From JBNAGF01 sp049801055 (lineage in GTDB: Bacteria > Pseudomonadota > Alphaproteobacteria > Rhodobacterales > Rhodobacteraceae), in NCBI RefSeq assembly GCF_049801055.1, contig NZ_JBNAGF010000001.1, forward strand, positions 558,001 through 622,000: a stretch of 64,000 bases of DNA, in the 5' to 3' direction. Below the pieces are notes generated by a model. The model was given only the letters and a program-made list of their open reading frames with translations, searched no databases and was not told the DNA's origin. Numbering within the stretch: the first letter of the stretch is position 1; each line of letters starts with the position of its first letter. The position numbers and the translations under genes are program-made. This document shows positions 1-9,341 of the stretch, piece after piece.

Positions 1-131
1 TCGATCGACACGTGAAATCTCCCTTTCTTGCGCGGTCTAGATCGCAGGTTAGCGCCAAAAACGCCACGGACACAAACATTTGGACACGATCCAGAGCAGA
101 CCGGCCTGACCGGGCGAGTGTTGCTGCGTGT

Positions 132-560
132 CTATTCTCCGATCCTGTCGTGATCGGTCAGGCATTCGGAATGGTCGCGCAGAACATCCAGAACACGGCA
201 GTCGCCAGCCCGACCCCCGGCGCATTCCGAGATCATTCTCTTGAGTTCCTTTTCCAGCGCCTTGAGGCGCAGAATCCGCTGTTGCACCTGCACCAGCTGG
301 CGCTGGGCAATGGAATCCGCCTCGGAACAAGGTTGATCCGGATGATCCGCCAGATCCAGCAATTCCCGGATGGCATCAAGCGAAAAGCCAAGCTGCCGAC
401 CGTGCCGCACGAAGGCCAGCCGGTCGAGATCCTCGGAGGTGTAGCGCCGTTGACCGCCCGGGCTGCGGTCCGGTTCGTTCAGAAGCCCGATCTGTTCGTA
501 ATACCGGATGGTCTGAACCTTTGTTCCGGTTTTTCGGGATAACGCACCGATGGAGAACAT
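132..560 (-). CDS. MerR-family heavy-metal-responsive regulator (ZntR/CadR/PbrR type)
   Basis: 142 aa, the usual length for this subgroup. The N-terminus carries the MerR winged helix (RYYEQIGLL about residues 19-27, then GQRRY), followed by a long dimerisation helix (about 80-115). Cysteines at 78, 113, 121 and 133 lie where Zn/Cd/Pb-type MerR proteins bind metal. MerR proteins bend promoters with over-long spacers and activate when metal binds. It is divergent from the P-type ATPase at 710, whose promoter has the matching 19-bp spacer and dyad, so it very likely controls that pump and itself. The exact metal (Zn, Cd or Pb) cannot be read from the sequence. Confidence 0.9.
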   Translation of the reverse strand: MFSIGALSRKTGTKVQTIRYYEQIGLLNEPDRSPGGQRRYTSEDLDRLAFVRHGRQLGFSLDAIRELLDLADHPDQPCSEADSIAQRQLVQVQQRILRLKALEKELKRMISECAGGRAGDCRVLDVLRDHSECLTDHDRIGE

Positions 561-591
561 TATGAACCTATAGCGACTGTAGTTTTGTCAA
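561..591 (-). promoter_or_regulatory. MerR-type operator/promoter at the merR start
   Basis: Read on the minus strand, TTGACA (586-591) and TTCATA (561-566) are 19 bp apart. The spacer holds the imperfect dyad CTATAG-CGA-CTGTAG (568-582 on +). The -10 abuts the start codon, so either the transcript is nearly leaderless or the site is mainly an autorepression operator. Confidence 0.6.
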
Positions 592-646
592 TTGAGTAAC
601 GGTTGGCAAGCGGTCAGGCAAGAGCCAAAAAAGTGAAAGAAATTGC

Positions 647-677
647 TTGAAGCTACAGTTGCTAGAGGTCCTATCCT
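647..677 (+). promoter_or_regulatory. MerR-activated promoter of the metal-efflux ATPase
   Basis: TTGAAG (647-652) and TATCCT (672-677) are separated by exactly 19 bp, the over-long spacer that MerR regulators remodel. The spacer contains the dyad CTACAG-TTG-CTAGAG (653-667), similar to the dyad at the merR start. Its position rules out a TTG start at 647 for the ATPase and supports ATG 710. Confidence 0.75.
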
Positions 678-709
678 CGGGGAAAGATCAAGATTCCGGA
701 GCAACCAGA

Positions 710-2959
710 ATGCCACATGATGGCCAGACCACACACCAACCAGATGCTGCACGTGACAATTCTCAAGGATGTTGCGGGGGGCATACCAAGATCCCGAAAC
801 CAACCGCTCTGGGCGGAGAAGGACGCAATTTCCATGTCACGGGTCTCGATTGTGCTGAAGAGGTGGCGATTCTGAACACGGTGCTTGCGCCTGAACTTGG
901 CGGCGAAGCGCACCTTGCCTTTGACGTGATAAATGCCCGGATGACGGTGCTGCAAAGTGCCAAGCCGCTGACCGATGCAGAAATCCAGAAGATCGTCGCA
1001 AGCACCGGCATGCAGGCAAAACCTTGGGACCAAGCTGGCGCAAACCAAGATCATGCCGCTCATTTTGCCCGGCAGATAAGGTTCACCCTGTTGTCGGCAA
1101 GCTTCTGGGCGCTGGGGCTTGGCTATCACGTGGTCGAGACCGGAGCCTCTGGTCTGTTGAAGATTTTTTCAGGTCATGGCGCTGTTGCGATGCCTGCGGT
1201 CGAGACCGCCTGTTTTCTGCTGTCCGTTGTGTTCGGAGCGTGGCTGGTTGCACCAAAGGCATGGTCGGCCGCGCGGCGGCTGGCACCGGACATGAACCTG
1301 CTGATGATCGTTGCGGTCGCCGGGGCGATCGCGTTGGGCGAGTATTTCGAAGCTGCCACCGTTGCCTTCTTCTTTGCCCTGTCCCTGACGCTGGAAAGCT
1401 GGAGCGTGGGGCGCGCCCGCAATGCGATATCCGCGCTGTTGGATCTGGCACCACCCGTGGCGCGGGTGATCGGGCCAGACGGAACCGAGCGCGATGTCCC
1501 CCCGGCAGAGGTGACTGTCGGCACCCGTTTCGTGGTGCGCGGGGGCGACCGGGTTCCACTGGACGGGATTGTTGTCAGCGGGGCAGGGGCGGTGGATCAG
1601 GCCCCAATCACCGGCGAAAGCGCGCTCGTTGCCAAGGACGCCGGTGACGAAGTCTATGCCGGAACGATCAACGGCGACGGCACCCTGACGATCCGGGCGA
1701 CCAAACCGGCGACCGACACCGTGCTTGCCCGGATTACCCGCATGGTCAGCGATGCCCATTCCCGCCGCGCCGAGGTCGAACAATGGGTGACACGATTTGC
1801 CCGCATCTACACGCCGATCATCATGGGGTTGGCGGTGTTGATCGCATTGGGCCCGCCCCTGTTCGGCGCGGACTGGGCCACCTGGTTTTACAATGCTCTG
1901 GTTCTGCTCGTCATAGCATGCCCCTGCGCGCTCGTTATTTCGACCCCGGTGTCCATCGTGGCAGCCCTGGCCGCCGCTGCGCGCAACGGCGTGCTGATCA
2001 AGGGCGGCGCCTATGTTGAGATACCGGGTCGGCTGACCGCGCTTGCGATGGACAAGACCGGGACCATAACCGAGGGCGAACCGGAAGTGGCCGATCTGAT
2101 CGCCTTGTCGGGCAGCGAGCGGGAATTGCTGGTGATCGCCGCAGCTCTCGAAGCACGTTCTTCGCATCCGCTTGCGCGCGCGATTCTGTCACGCGCTGGC
2201 TCCGTGGCCCCTGCCGCCAACACCCGGACCGTGCCGGGACGCGGCGTGGAAGGTGAGATTGAGGGCCGTTCCGTCTGGTTGGGGTCGGCCCGCTTTGCTG
2301 CCGAAAAGGGGGCAGAGATACCTTTGGATCTCGCAAGGCGGATCGAGGATGCGGGCAGCACATTGGTTGCGGTTGGCGACGGGGCGGTCTTGTTGGGTGT
2401 TCTGGAGTTGCGAGACCGTATCCGCCCCGATGCGGGCTCGGTCATTGCCCGGTTGCATGAGATGGGGGTCGCAAAGATCGTCATGCTGACCGGAGACAAC
2501 CCCCGAACCGCTCGGGCCGTGGCCGGTGCTGTGGGGGTCGACGATGTTCAGGCGGGGCTTTTGCCGCAGGACAAGGTAACCGCAATCGAAGCGCTGACCC
2601 GTGAACATGACGTGGTTGCGATGATCGGTGACGGTGTAAACGATGCGCCGGCCATGGCTCGGGCCGACTTTGCCATAGCCATGGGCGCGGTTGGTTCGGA
2701 CGCCGCCATCGAAACTGCGGACATCGCCCTGATGAGCGATGACATAAGCAAACTCCCTTGGCTGGTGGGCCATAGCCGCCGCACGATGGGCGTGATCCGT
2801 CAGAATATCAGCGTGGCGCTGGCGACAAAGGCGGTGTTCGTTGCCCTGACTGCAATGGGTATGGCGACCATGTGGGGGGCGATCGCCGCCGATGTCGGGG
2901 TCTCGCTGGCCGTGGTAGCCAACGCGCTCAGGCTGTTGAACCCGGGCAAAGCTGAATGA
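710..2959 (+). CDS. Heavy-metal-translocating P1B-type ATPase (Zn/Cd/Pb exporter)
   Basis: 749 aa inner-membrane pump that uses ATP to export divalent metals. The N-terminus has CCGGH (residues 21-25) and one ferredoxin-like metal-binding domain with the reduced motif GLDCAEE (C48). The core has the transmembrane CPC motif (404-406), phosphorylation site DKTGT (D448), the HP motif (about 486) and the hinge GDGVNDAP (about 640). The last membrane helix keeps the Asp typical of Zn/Cd/Pb ATPases (AADVGVSLAV). The start is ATG 710 because GGAG lies 8 nt upstream and the upstream in-frame TTG falls inside the promoter. It is divergent from its MerR regulator and is followed by a strong terminator. 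Confidence 0.93.
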   Translation: MPHDGQTTHQPDAARDNSQGCCGGHTKIPKPTALGGEGRNFHVTGLDCAEEVAILNTVLAPELGGEAHLAFDVINARMTVLQSAKPLTDAEIQKIVASTGMQAKPWDQAGANQDHAAHFARQIRFTLLSASFWALGLGYHVVETGASGLLKIFSGHGAVAMPAVETACFLLSVVFGAWLVAPKAWSAARRLAPDMNLLMIVAVAGAIALGEYFEAATVAFFFALSLTLESWSVGRARNAISALLDLAPPVARVIGPDGTERDVPPAEVTVGTRFVVRGGDRVPLDGIVVSGAGAVDQAPITGESALVAKDAGDEVYAGTINGDGTLTIRATKPATDTVLARITRMVSDAHSRRAEVEQWVTRFARIYTPIIMGLAVLIALGPPLFGADWATWFYNALVLLVIACPCALVISTPVSIVAALAAAARNGVLIKGGAYVEIPGRLTALAMDKTGTITEGEPEVADLIALSGSERELLVIAAALEARSSHPLARAILSRAGSVAPAANTRTVPGRGVEGEIEGRSVWLGSARFAAEKGAEIPLDLARRIEDAGSTLVAVGDGAVLLGVLELRDRIRPDAGSVIARLHEMGVAKIVMLTGDNPRTARAVAGAVGVDDVQAGLLPQDKVTAIEALTREHDVVAMIGDGVNDAPAMARADFAIAMGAVGSDAAIETADIALMSDDISKLPWLVGHSRRTMGVIRQNISVALATKAVFVALTAMGMATMWGAIAADVGVSLAVVANALRLLNPGKAE

Positions 2960-2985
2960 TTTTCGTCGCCGCACCAAGCAAAGAA

Positions 2986-3016
2986 AAACCCCGCCAGAGT
3001 TGCTCTGGCGGGGTTT
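2986..3016. terminator. Bidirectional terminator between the ATPase and Bax inhibitor-1 genes
   Basis: Perfect 14-bp stem AAACCCCGCCAGAG / CTCTGGCGGGGTTT with a TTG loop, A-run on the left and T-run on the right. It lies between two convergent genes and can serve both strands. Confidence 0.85.
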
Positions 3017-3040
3017 CTGTCTCGTCGGATTGCTGTCGGG

Positions 3041-3826
3041 TTATTCCCGGTTGCCGAACAGCGAGAGCAGCATCATGAACATGTTGATAAAGTCCAGATA
3101 CAGGCTCAGCGCACCCATGATCGCGGCCTTGCCCAGCCATTCGCTGTCGCCCGAATGGGCGTGCTGAAGATAGGTGTTCTTGATGTTCTGAGTGTCATAG
3201 GCGGTGAGGCCGGCAAAAATCAGAACGCCAATCGCCGAGATCGCAAAGGCCATGGCCGATGAGGCCAGAAAAATATTGACGATCGAGGCCACGATCAGGC
3301 CGATAAGGCCCATGATCAGAAACGTGCCCATGGCACTGAGGTCTTTCTTGGTGGTGTAGCCAACCAAGGACAGACCTGCAAAGGCGATGGCGGTGATCAG
3401 AAAGACCTGAACGATCGATTCACCGGTGAAGACCAAAAAGATCGAGCTGATCGAAAGGCCCATGACCGCTGCAAAAAGGTAGAACACCAGCTGTGCAGCC
3501 GAAGCCGATAGCTTGTTGATCGCGGCCCCCATGCCAAAGACAAATGCCAGCGGGGCGAACATGATCACCCACTTCAGAGGCGATGTGTAGATCGCCGCGC
3601 CGAGCGAGGTCAGATATTTGTCAACGCCGATCTGGGCCACAGCGGCAGACGGGTCGCTGGTCACGGCAAGGCCGGAGATGGCCCAGGCCGCGGCAAAGGT
3701 AATCAGCATGCCTACGGACATCGTGCCGTAGACCTTGTTCATGTGGGCGCGCAGGCCCTCGTCAATCTGGGCGGTGCGCGTGCCGGCTGTTGCCGTTGCC
3801 CGGATCGTGTCGAATTCAGCCATCAA
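3041..3826 (-). CDS. Bax inhibitor-1 family (UPF0005/YbhL-like) membrane protein
   Basis: 261 aa with a short soluble N-terminus and seven predicted membrane segments starting near residue 35 (VGMLITFAAAWAISGLAV). The C-terminal stretch GLTAYDTQNIK is typical of the TMBIM/YccA-YbhL family, proposed to act as pH-sensitive Ca2+ leak channels or in membrane-protein quality control. It is a single gene with no operon partner. Family assignment is firm; the physiological role in this bacterium is unknown. Confidence 0.9.
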   Translation of the reverse strand: MMAEFDTIRATATAGTRTAQIDEGLRAHMNKVYGTMSVGMLITFAAAWAISGLAVTSDPSAAVAQIGVDKYLTSLGAAIYTSPLKWVIMFAPLAFVFGMGAAINKLSASAAQLVFYLFAAVMGLSISSIFLVFTGESIVQVFLITAIAFAGLSLVGYTTKKDLSAMGTFLIMGLIGLIVASIVNIFLASSAMAFAISAIGVLIFAGLTAYDTQNIKNTYLQHAHSGDSEWLGKAAIMGALSLYLDFINMFMMLLSLFGNRE

Positions 3827-4011
3827 GGGTCTCCATTACAACCTGTTGGACCGCCGGCGCGAACCGGCGGTTTCTCAAAAGGGAATATCGGCAAGGGAGG
3901 CGGCGAATTCAAGTCTCTCGCAGGCGGGAATACAGTGAATTCGCCCAAAATTCTGCTCCTTCCCGCCGATTGCGTGCCCGAACACGGGAAGGAACTGGGC
4001 AGGTTGACCGT

Positions 4012-4221
4012 TCAGCGCAGCCAGGTTTCGGGTGCATCCCAGATCGGACGCTTGGCCTCGACGGCGGCCTGCGAGCGTGTAAGACCCAGATCCGCAAGGC
4101 GCGCATCGTCCAATCGGCGAAGCGCCTGACGTTGGCGCCAGACCGACACAAGGCGGGTGGCTGCAGTCAGGGCAGGGCGGCGCCGGGGGGCGGTGGTGTG
4201 GTTTGCGCAAGTATAGGTCAT
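4012..4221 (-). CDS. DUF1127 (YjiS-like) small protein
   Basis: 69 aa. The C-terminal half (RQRQALRRLDDARLADLGL, about residues 29-47) is the DUF1127 helical motif of small Arg-rich proteins abundant in Rhodobacterales. Some members of the family are linked to phosphate or carbon metabolism and RNA turnover, but no function can be assigned here. It is divergent from the LysR gene at 4349, so the intergenic region may be shared. The interval between it and the Bax inhibitor gene (3827-4011) holds only a small GC hairpin (3851-3870). Confidence 0.75.
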   Translation of the reverse strand: MTYTCANHTTAPRRRPALTAATRLVSVWRQRQALRRLDDARLADLGLTRSQAAVEAKRPIWDAPETWLR

Positions 4222-4348
4222 AACGTGTTTCCTTTCCGGGTTTCCTGATGAGTCTCCGTCATCACATCAATTTCCTTGATCTATATGCCGAAGTGTGTTT
4301 CATTTTTAAAACGAATGTTTTTGAAGTTATCCATCAAGGTTTGTGATA

Positions 4349-5227
4349 ATGAGAAATCTCGACATCACCACGCTGCGCAGCTTCGTTGCGGTGGCCGACA
4401 ATGGCGGAGTTACCCGGGCGGCCGGATTTCTGCATCTGACCCAATCCGCGGTTTCCATGCAACTCAAGCGGCTTGAGGAATTGCTGGACGTCGAATTGCT
4501 GGACAGGTCGGGTCGTACGATCGCCCTGACAGCCGAAGGAGATCAGCTGCTTGCCTATGCGCGTCGGATGGTTGCGCTTAATGACGAGGTGATCGGTCGG
4601 CTGACCGATACCGCGTTTGAAGGCGAGATCGTGCTCGGGGTGCCGCACGATATCGTCTACCCTGCCATTCCGCGCGTTTTGCAGCGGTTTGCGGCAAGCT
4701 ATCCGCGCGTCAAGGTGCAGCTGATTTCGTCCTTTACCCGCCGTCTGAAGGAGCTTCATGCCAAAGGAGAGTGCGACCTGATCCTGACCACCGAAACCGA
4801 GGCCGGCGAGGGATGCGAGGTCATCTCGGAGCTGCCTCTTCGCTGGATCGGTGCCCCGGACGGGTCTGCTTGGCGGCAGCGCCCGCTGCGACTGGCGTTC
4901 GGGCGTCACTGCATCTTTCGGCCCAAGGTGATTGCTGCGCTGGATGCGGCCGGAATACAGTGGGACCTCGCGGTGGAGACTGAATCCGACCGGACCATCG
5001 AGGCCACGGTCAGCGCCGATCTTGCGGTGCACGCGGTATTGGACGGCACCGAGCCTCCGCATCTCAAGCAGATCGACCACAATGGCACTCTGCCTGACCT
5101 TCCGGCGCAAAAGATCCTGCTTTACGTAACCGGGGGCAGCCAGTCCGAGCTGGTCCAGCAGTTGGCTGATCTTGTTCGTCAGAGCTTTGAAGGGCTGAGC
5201 CGTCCACAACTTCGTGCGGCGAGTTGA
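4349..5227 (+). CDS. LysR-family transcriptional regulator
   Basis: 292 aa. The N-terminal winged helix-turn-helix has the classical LysR pattern (LRSFVAVADNGGVTRAAGFL, then AVSMQLKRLEELLD), followed by a periplasmic-binding-like effector domain to the C-terminus. ATG 4349 is preferred over GTG 4343 because AAGG lies 9 nt upstream. It is convergent with the oxidoreductase gene at 5240 and divergent from the DUF1127 gene. Target and inducer cannot be inferred. Confidence 0.9.
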   Translation: MRNLDITTLRSFVAVADNGGVTRAAGFLHLTQSAVSMQLKRLEELLDVELLDRSGRTIALTAEGDQLLAYARRMVALNDEVIGRLTDTAFEGEIVLGVPHDIVYPAIPRVLQRFAASYPRVKVQLISSFTRRLKELHAKGECDLILTTETEAGEGCEVISELPLRWIGAPDGSAWRQRPLRLAFGRHCIFRPKVIAALDAAGIQWDLAVETESDRTIEATVSADLAVHAVLDGTEPPHLKQIDHNGTLPDLPAQKILLYVTGGSQSELVQQLADLVRQSFEGLSRPQLRAAS

Positions 5228-5239
5228 GGCGCCGTGGGA

Positions 5240-6196
5240 TCAGGGTTTGATGACGACCTTGCCGGTTGACTTGCGATCCCGCAGCAGGGCCATGCCTTCT
5301 GCCACCTGTCCAAGCGGTAAAACATGGCTCACATGCGGATTTAGTTTGCCGGCCTGATACCATTCGATCAACTTTTCGAAGCTGTTTGCAACAGCTTCGG
5401 GGCGGAACTTGAGGTAGCCGCCAATGTAAAACCCGATCACTGTCAGGTTCTTGACCAGCAGGTGATTGGCCGGAATTTGTGGCACCTCGCCCCCGGCAAA
5501 GCCGATGGGCAGAATCCGACCCTCGGGGTTGGTCGCGCGGAAGGCAGCCTTGAAAACATCGCCTCCGATTGCGTCATACACTACGTCCGCACCTCCCAGA
5601 TCCTTAACCCGGGCCCGTAAGTCTTCGCTGTCGTCGATCAGGTGGTCGGCTCCGGCAGCCTCGGCAACGGCAAGCCTCTCTGCGCCTCTCGCATGGGCAA
5701 TCACCCGTGCGCCCATCAGCTTGCCAATTTCCACCGCTGTCAGTCCCACGCCTCCGGCCGCGCCAGTCACCAGAAGGGTTTCGCCCGGTCGCAAACGGGC
5801 CCGGTGGTCCAATGCCATGTGACTGGTCCCGTAGGCGATCTGAAGGGCAGCGGCATGTTCGTCTGTCATTGCATCCGGTATTGGGACAGCCCGTTCCGCG
5901 TCGAAAACCCCGTACTCGGCCAGACCACCCTGTCCGGAATAGACCATGACCCTCTCACCGACGGTCCGGGTGCCGATGCCATCGCCCAGACCAATGATTT
6001 CGCCCACAATTTCCATTCCCAGAGTAAAGGGTGTTTGCGGGGTGTCCTGATAGGTGCCTTTCTGCATCAGCAAGTCGGCAAAGTTCAAACCGCAGGCGCG
6101 GATCCGCACCTTGATCTGGCCGGGGCCGGGATCGGGGCAGGGGGCGTCGACCAACTTGGCAGATTCACCGGCCTCGACCATTCGATATGCGCGCAT
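5240..6196 (-). CDS. NADPH:quinone oxidoreductase-like MDR-family enzyme
   Basis: 318 aa. GroES-like N-terminal fold (GLNFADLLMQKGTYQ) and a Rossmann domain with GAAGGVGLTAVEIGK mark the zinc-free quinone oxidoreductase branch of the medium-chain dehydrogenase/reductase superfamily, which typically reduces quinones or enones with NADPH. The start MRAYRM is chosen over an in-frame ATG at 6268 because GGAGGA lies just upstream and homologues begin at this point. It is a monocistronic gene; the substrate is unknown. Confidence 0.87.
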   Translation of the reverse strand: MRAYRMVEAGESAKLVDAPCPDPGPGQIKVRIRACGLNFADLLMQKGTYQDTPQTPFTLGMEIVGEIIGLGDGIGTRTVGERVMVYSGQGGLAEYGVFDAERAVPIPDAMTDEHAAALQIAYGTSHMALDHRARLRPGETLLVTGAAGGVGLTAVEIGKLMGARVIAHARGAERLAVAEAAGADHLIDDSEDLRARVKDLGGADVVYDAIGGDVFKAAFRATNPEGRILPIGFAGGEVPQIPANHLLVKNLTVIGFYIGGYLKFRPEAVANSFEKLIEWYQAGKLNPHVSHVLPLGQVAEGMALLRDRKSTGKVVIKP

Positions 6197-6475
6197 GCTG
6201 CGTCCTCCGGAAACGAACTCGACAGGGTTTCTGCTAATCCGCCTCCGGCTTGGATGCAATGACAGCATTTCAAGTTGCCTTCACAACCTTAAGTTCGCGT
6301 TAGGCTTGTTGGAATCAACCGGGTTGAAATAATGCAAAAACCACTTAAAGTAGAGAGCGGTGCGGTTCGGGGCGCACTGGTGGGATCAGGGAAAACAGGT
6401 GCCTGACTGGATTGGGTCCTTGTCCTTAGTGTCTGTGCCCGGACGGTTATCAGGTTTATGCATGAGGTGACACCA

Positions 6476-6844
6476 ATGACCCATCCCGTGGATGTTCATG
6501 TCGGTAAGAGAGTGCGGCACCGCCGATGGTTGATCGGCATGACTCAACAGCAACTTGCTGAACAGGTCGGCATCAAGTTCCAGCAGATCCAGAAATATGA
6601 AACCGGGGCGAATCGTGTCAGCGCTTCACGCCTTTGGGATATTGCGGATGCGCTGGATGTTCCGGTGAGCTTTTTCTTCGAAGGTCTCGAAGAAGAGGCC
6701 AAGGCCGCCGGCGACAAGTCGATTCCAACCGATCTGATGGGTGACAAGGAAGCTCTGGATCTGGTTCGCTCCTACTATGCGATCCCGGAAAACCAGCGTC
6801 GCCGTTTGTTCGAATTGGCCCGCGTTCTGAGCGACGTCGCTTAA
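6476..6844 (+). CDS. XRE-family helix-turn-helix regulator
   Basis: 122 aa. The HTH is at about residues 9-65 (MTQQQLAEQVGIKFQQIQKY), followed by a charged linker and a conserved C-terminal tail (LVRSYYAIPENQRRRLFELA). This one-domain architecture is a widespread alphaproteobacterial XRE family. ATG 6476 is preferred over 6458 because GAGGTGAC precedes it. Genes controlled are unknown; no operon partner is visible. Confidence 0.88.
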   Translation: MTHPVDVHVGKRVRHRRWLIGMTQQQLAEQVGIKFQQIQKYETGANRVSASRLWDIADALDVPVSFFFEGLEEEAKAAGDKSIPTDLMGDKEALDLVRSYYAIPENQRRRLFELARVLSDVA

Positions 6845-6929
6845 GCAAACCTCGCGCACAGTGTGAACAAGGGCGGGTCCGGGCGGGCTTGGCCTTGATT
6901 ATTGGCGATCAGAATGGCACTCGGATGCC

Positions 6930-7730
6930 ATGACACAAGATCACCGCTCCGATCTCGAGATCGCTCATCTTCTCGCGGATGCCGCGCGTGCGGCCACTCT
7001 CCCCTATTTTCGCCGACCCGATCTGACTGCCGAAAACAAGGAGGCAGACGCGCCGGGCGGGTTTGATCCCGTCACAGCGGCTGACCGGGCGGCCGAGGAA
7101 GCGATGCGCTCCATCCTCTCGGAACACCGCCCCGACGATGGCATTCTGGGCGAGGAATTCGGCGCCCACGAGGGGAGGTCCGGCCGGACTTGGGTTCTCG
7201 ACCCGATCGACGGAACGCGCGGCTTCATCAGCGGAACGCCGACTTGGGGCGTCCTGATCGCATTGTCGAATGGCGAAGGGCCAATCCTCGGAGTGATCGA
7301 CCAGCCTTACATTGGCGAGCGGTTCACCGGAGGAGCCGGGTTCGCAGAAATGACCGGGCCTCAGGGCGGGAAGGTTCTGGAAACCCGGACAACGGCGTCG
7401 CTGGGGCAGGCCGTGCTGTTCACCACATTTCCCGAAGTCGGTAGCGAAACCGAAGCCGAGGCTTTCAGGGCTGTTTCGAGGCAGGTTCAGCTGACGCGAT
7501 ACGGAATGGATTGCTATGCCTATGCGCTGCTGGCCGCGGGTCAGGTCGATCTGGTGATCGAGGCAGGATTGAATGCCTATGACATTCAGGCGCCGATTGC
7601 AGTCATTGAGGCTGCTGGCGGTATCGTAACCGATTGGCAGGGCGGCCCGGCCCATAATGGCGGTCGGGCCTTGGCGGCTGCCAATCGGGACCTTCACGCG
7701 CAGGCGCTGAGTATCCTCTCCGGGTTCTGA
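6930..7730 (+). CDS. hisN: Inositol-monophosphatase-family histidinol-phosphatase
   Basis: 266 aa Mg2+-dependent phosphatase of the IMPase superfamily. It has the metal-binding Glu motif GEEFG (about residues 73-77), the signature DPIDGTRGFISG (about 92-103) and the late YDIQAPIAVIEAAGG motif. DPIDGTRGF rather than DPLDGT, together with its length, points to the HisN histidinol-phosphate phosphatase group of the last-but-one steps of histidine synthesis. That fits the five his genes at 12.7-16.9 kb, but a broader inositol or sugar phosphatase is not excluded. Confidence 0.8.
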   Translation: MTQDHRSDLEIAHLLADAARAATLPYFRRPDLTAENKEADAPGGFDPVTAADRAAEEAMRSILSEHRPDDGILGEEFGAHEGRSGRTWVLDPIDGTRGFISGTPTWGVLIALSNGEGPILGVIDQPYIGERFTGGAGFAEMTGPQGGKVLETRTTASLGQAVLFTTFPEVGSETEAEAFRAVSRQVQLTRYGMDCYAYALLAAGQVDLVIEAGLNAYDIQAPIAVIEAAGGIVTDWQGGPAHNGGRALAAANRDLHAQALSILSGF

Positions 7731-7861
7731 AGGCGTGTCCCGGCAGGCTTGCCGGGGCGGTGGCCAGTTGCTAGACTTGACCCTGCGTCGGGTCTTCTGC
7801 CCGTTTTCCCCCGTCGCCTTATAAACTTCGTCTGAGACGGGCGCGACGGACGGAGTACGAC

Positions 7862-9196
7862 ATGACTGACCTATTGATCCGCAATGCCCGCACCATCCTG
7901 ACCATGGATGATGACCGGCGCGAACTTTCCAACACCGATATCCTGATCAGTAACGGCTCTATTGCCGCGATTGGCACCGATCTGACCCATGATGGGGACA
8001 GCATTGACGCGAGCAAATGCGTGGTGACACCGGGATTGGTGAACACGCATCATCATCTCTATCAAAGCCTCACGCGCGCAGTTCCGGGCGGACAGGATGC
8101 GCTGCTTTTCGGATGGTTGCAGACGCTGTATCCGATCTGGTCAAGATTTGGCCCCGAAGAGATCCACGTCTCGACCCTGACCGGGCTGGCCGAGCTGGCC
8201 CTTTCGGGATGCACGCTGACATCGGATCATCTTTACCTTTATCCCGGCGGGTCCCGGCTGGATGACAGCATCGCCGCTGCCTCGGAGATTGGTGTTCGGT
8301 TCCATCCGACACGCGGCGCGATGAGCATCGGTGAGAGTGCCGGTGGTCTGCCGCCGGACAGTCTCGTCGAGGCGGAGCCCAAAATTCTGGAGGACATGAT
8401 CCGCGTCGTAGACGCCTTTCACGACGCGTCCGAAGGATCCATGTGCCGGGTGGGTCTGGCACCCTGTTCGCCATTTTCAGTCAGCCGTGACCTGATGCGC
8501 GATGCGGCCCTGCTGGCGCGGGACAAGGGCGTCATGCTACACACCCATCTGGCCGAAAATGACGAAGATATTGCCTATAGCGAGGCGCAGTTCGGGTGTA
8601 GGCCCGGTCAATATGCCGAGGATCTTGGCTGGACCGGGCCGGATGTCTGGCACGCGCATTGCGTTAAACTCGACGGGCAGGAAATTGATTTGTTTGCGAG
8701 AACTCGGACTGGGGTAGCTCATTGCCCGTGTTCGAATTGCCGCTTGGGGTCGGGAATTGCCCCGGTTCGAGCGATGCGGGATGCCGGCGTTCCCGTTGGG
8801 TTGGGCGTCGACGGATCGGCCAGCAACGACATTGGCAATCTCGTACTCGAAGCCCGTCAGGCCATGCTGCTGCAACGGGTGACCCGAGGAGCCGATGCCA
8901 TGTCTGCGCGAGAGGCGCTTGAGATTGCAACCCGCGGTGGTGCTGACGTGCTGGGCCGGCCTGATTGCGGACGGCTTGCGGTGGGCAAGCGGGCGGACAT
9001 CGCGCTGTGGGATGTGACGGGCGTCGAGAGCGCCGGCAGTTGGGATCCGGCGGCGCTGCTGCTGGCCGGGCCGACGAGCGTGCGCGATCTCATCGTGGAA
9101 GGCCGTCAGGTCGTCCGGGACGGGCAAGTGACAACGATTGACTTGCCGCGTGTCATTGAGCGGCAGAACCAGCTGGCGCAGGCGCTGGCCGGTTAG
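7862..9196 (+). CDS. 8-oxoguanine deaminase (ATZ/TRZ-type amidohydrolase)
   Basis: 444 aa. Metal-dependent amidohydrolase fold with metal ligands in NTHHHLYQ (about residues 60-67), HTHLAE, the HAHC segment and GVDGSASND. The motif CPCSNCRLGSGIAP is characteristic of 8-oxoguanine deaminases, which convert 8-oxoguanine to urate, rather than of atrazine chlorohydrolase. It is a single gene about 130 bp after hisN. Guanine deaminase at 57.4 kb is a second purine deaminase in the window, not a neighbour. Confidence 0.83.
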   Translation: MTDLLIRNARTILTMDDDRRELSNTDILISNGSIAAIGTDLTHDGDSIDASKCVVTPGLVNTHHHLYQSLTRAVPGGQDALLFGWLQTLYPIWSRFGPEEIHVSTLTGLAELALSGCTLTSDHLYLYPGGSRLDDSIAAASEIGVRFHPTRGAMSIGESAGGLPPDSLVEAEPKILEDMIRVVDAFHDASEGSMCRVGLAPCSPFSVSRDLMRDAALLARDKGVMLHTHLAENDEDIAYSEAQFGCRPGQYAEDLGWTGPDVWHAHCVKLDGQEIDLFARTRTGVAHCPCSNCRLGSGIAPVRAMRDAGVPVGLGVDGSASNDIGNLVLEARQAMLLQRVTRGADAMSAREALEIATRGGADVLGRPDCGRLAVGKRADIALWDVTGVESAGSWDPAALLLAGPTSVRDLIVEGRQVVRDGQVTTIDLPRVIERQNQLAQALAG

Positions 9197-9341
9197 GTCC
9201 CGGTCTGTCGTGGCCGGGCGCCGCCGTCGGCGCTCGGTCATTTTCTTGGGCTTACCCTTAAGGCGTGCAGTGGACGCTTCCGAAAAACCGAATGCCCGAC
9301 AGGAAAATCGGCGGAAAGAGGTCAACAATTTTGTGTGAGAG

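Noticed and set aside
647..709. TTG start for the P-type ATPase adding 21 residues
   Set aside because: It would place the start codon inside the -35 element of the MerR-type promoter; ATG 710 has a proper ribosome-binding site.
1169..2167. Long antisense open frame (332 aa) inside the ATPase gene
   Set aside because: Its composition and codon pattern are a shadow of the ATPase frame in high-GC DNA; no family resemblance and the sense frame is unambiguous.
3851..3870. CCGCCGG/CCGGCGG hairpin as a terminator for the DUF1127 gene
   Set aside because: No T-run on the minus strand; a weak hairpin facing the wrong way.
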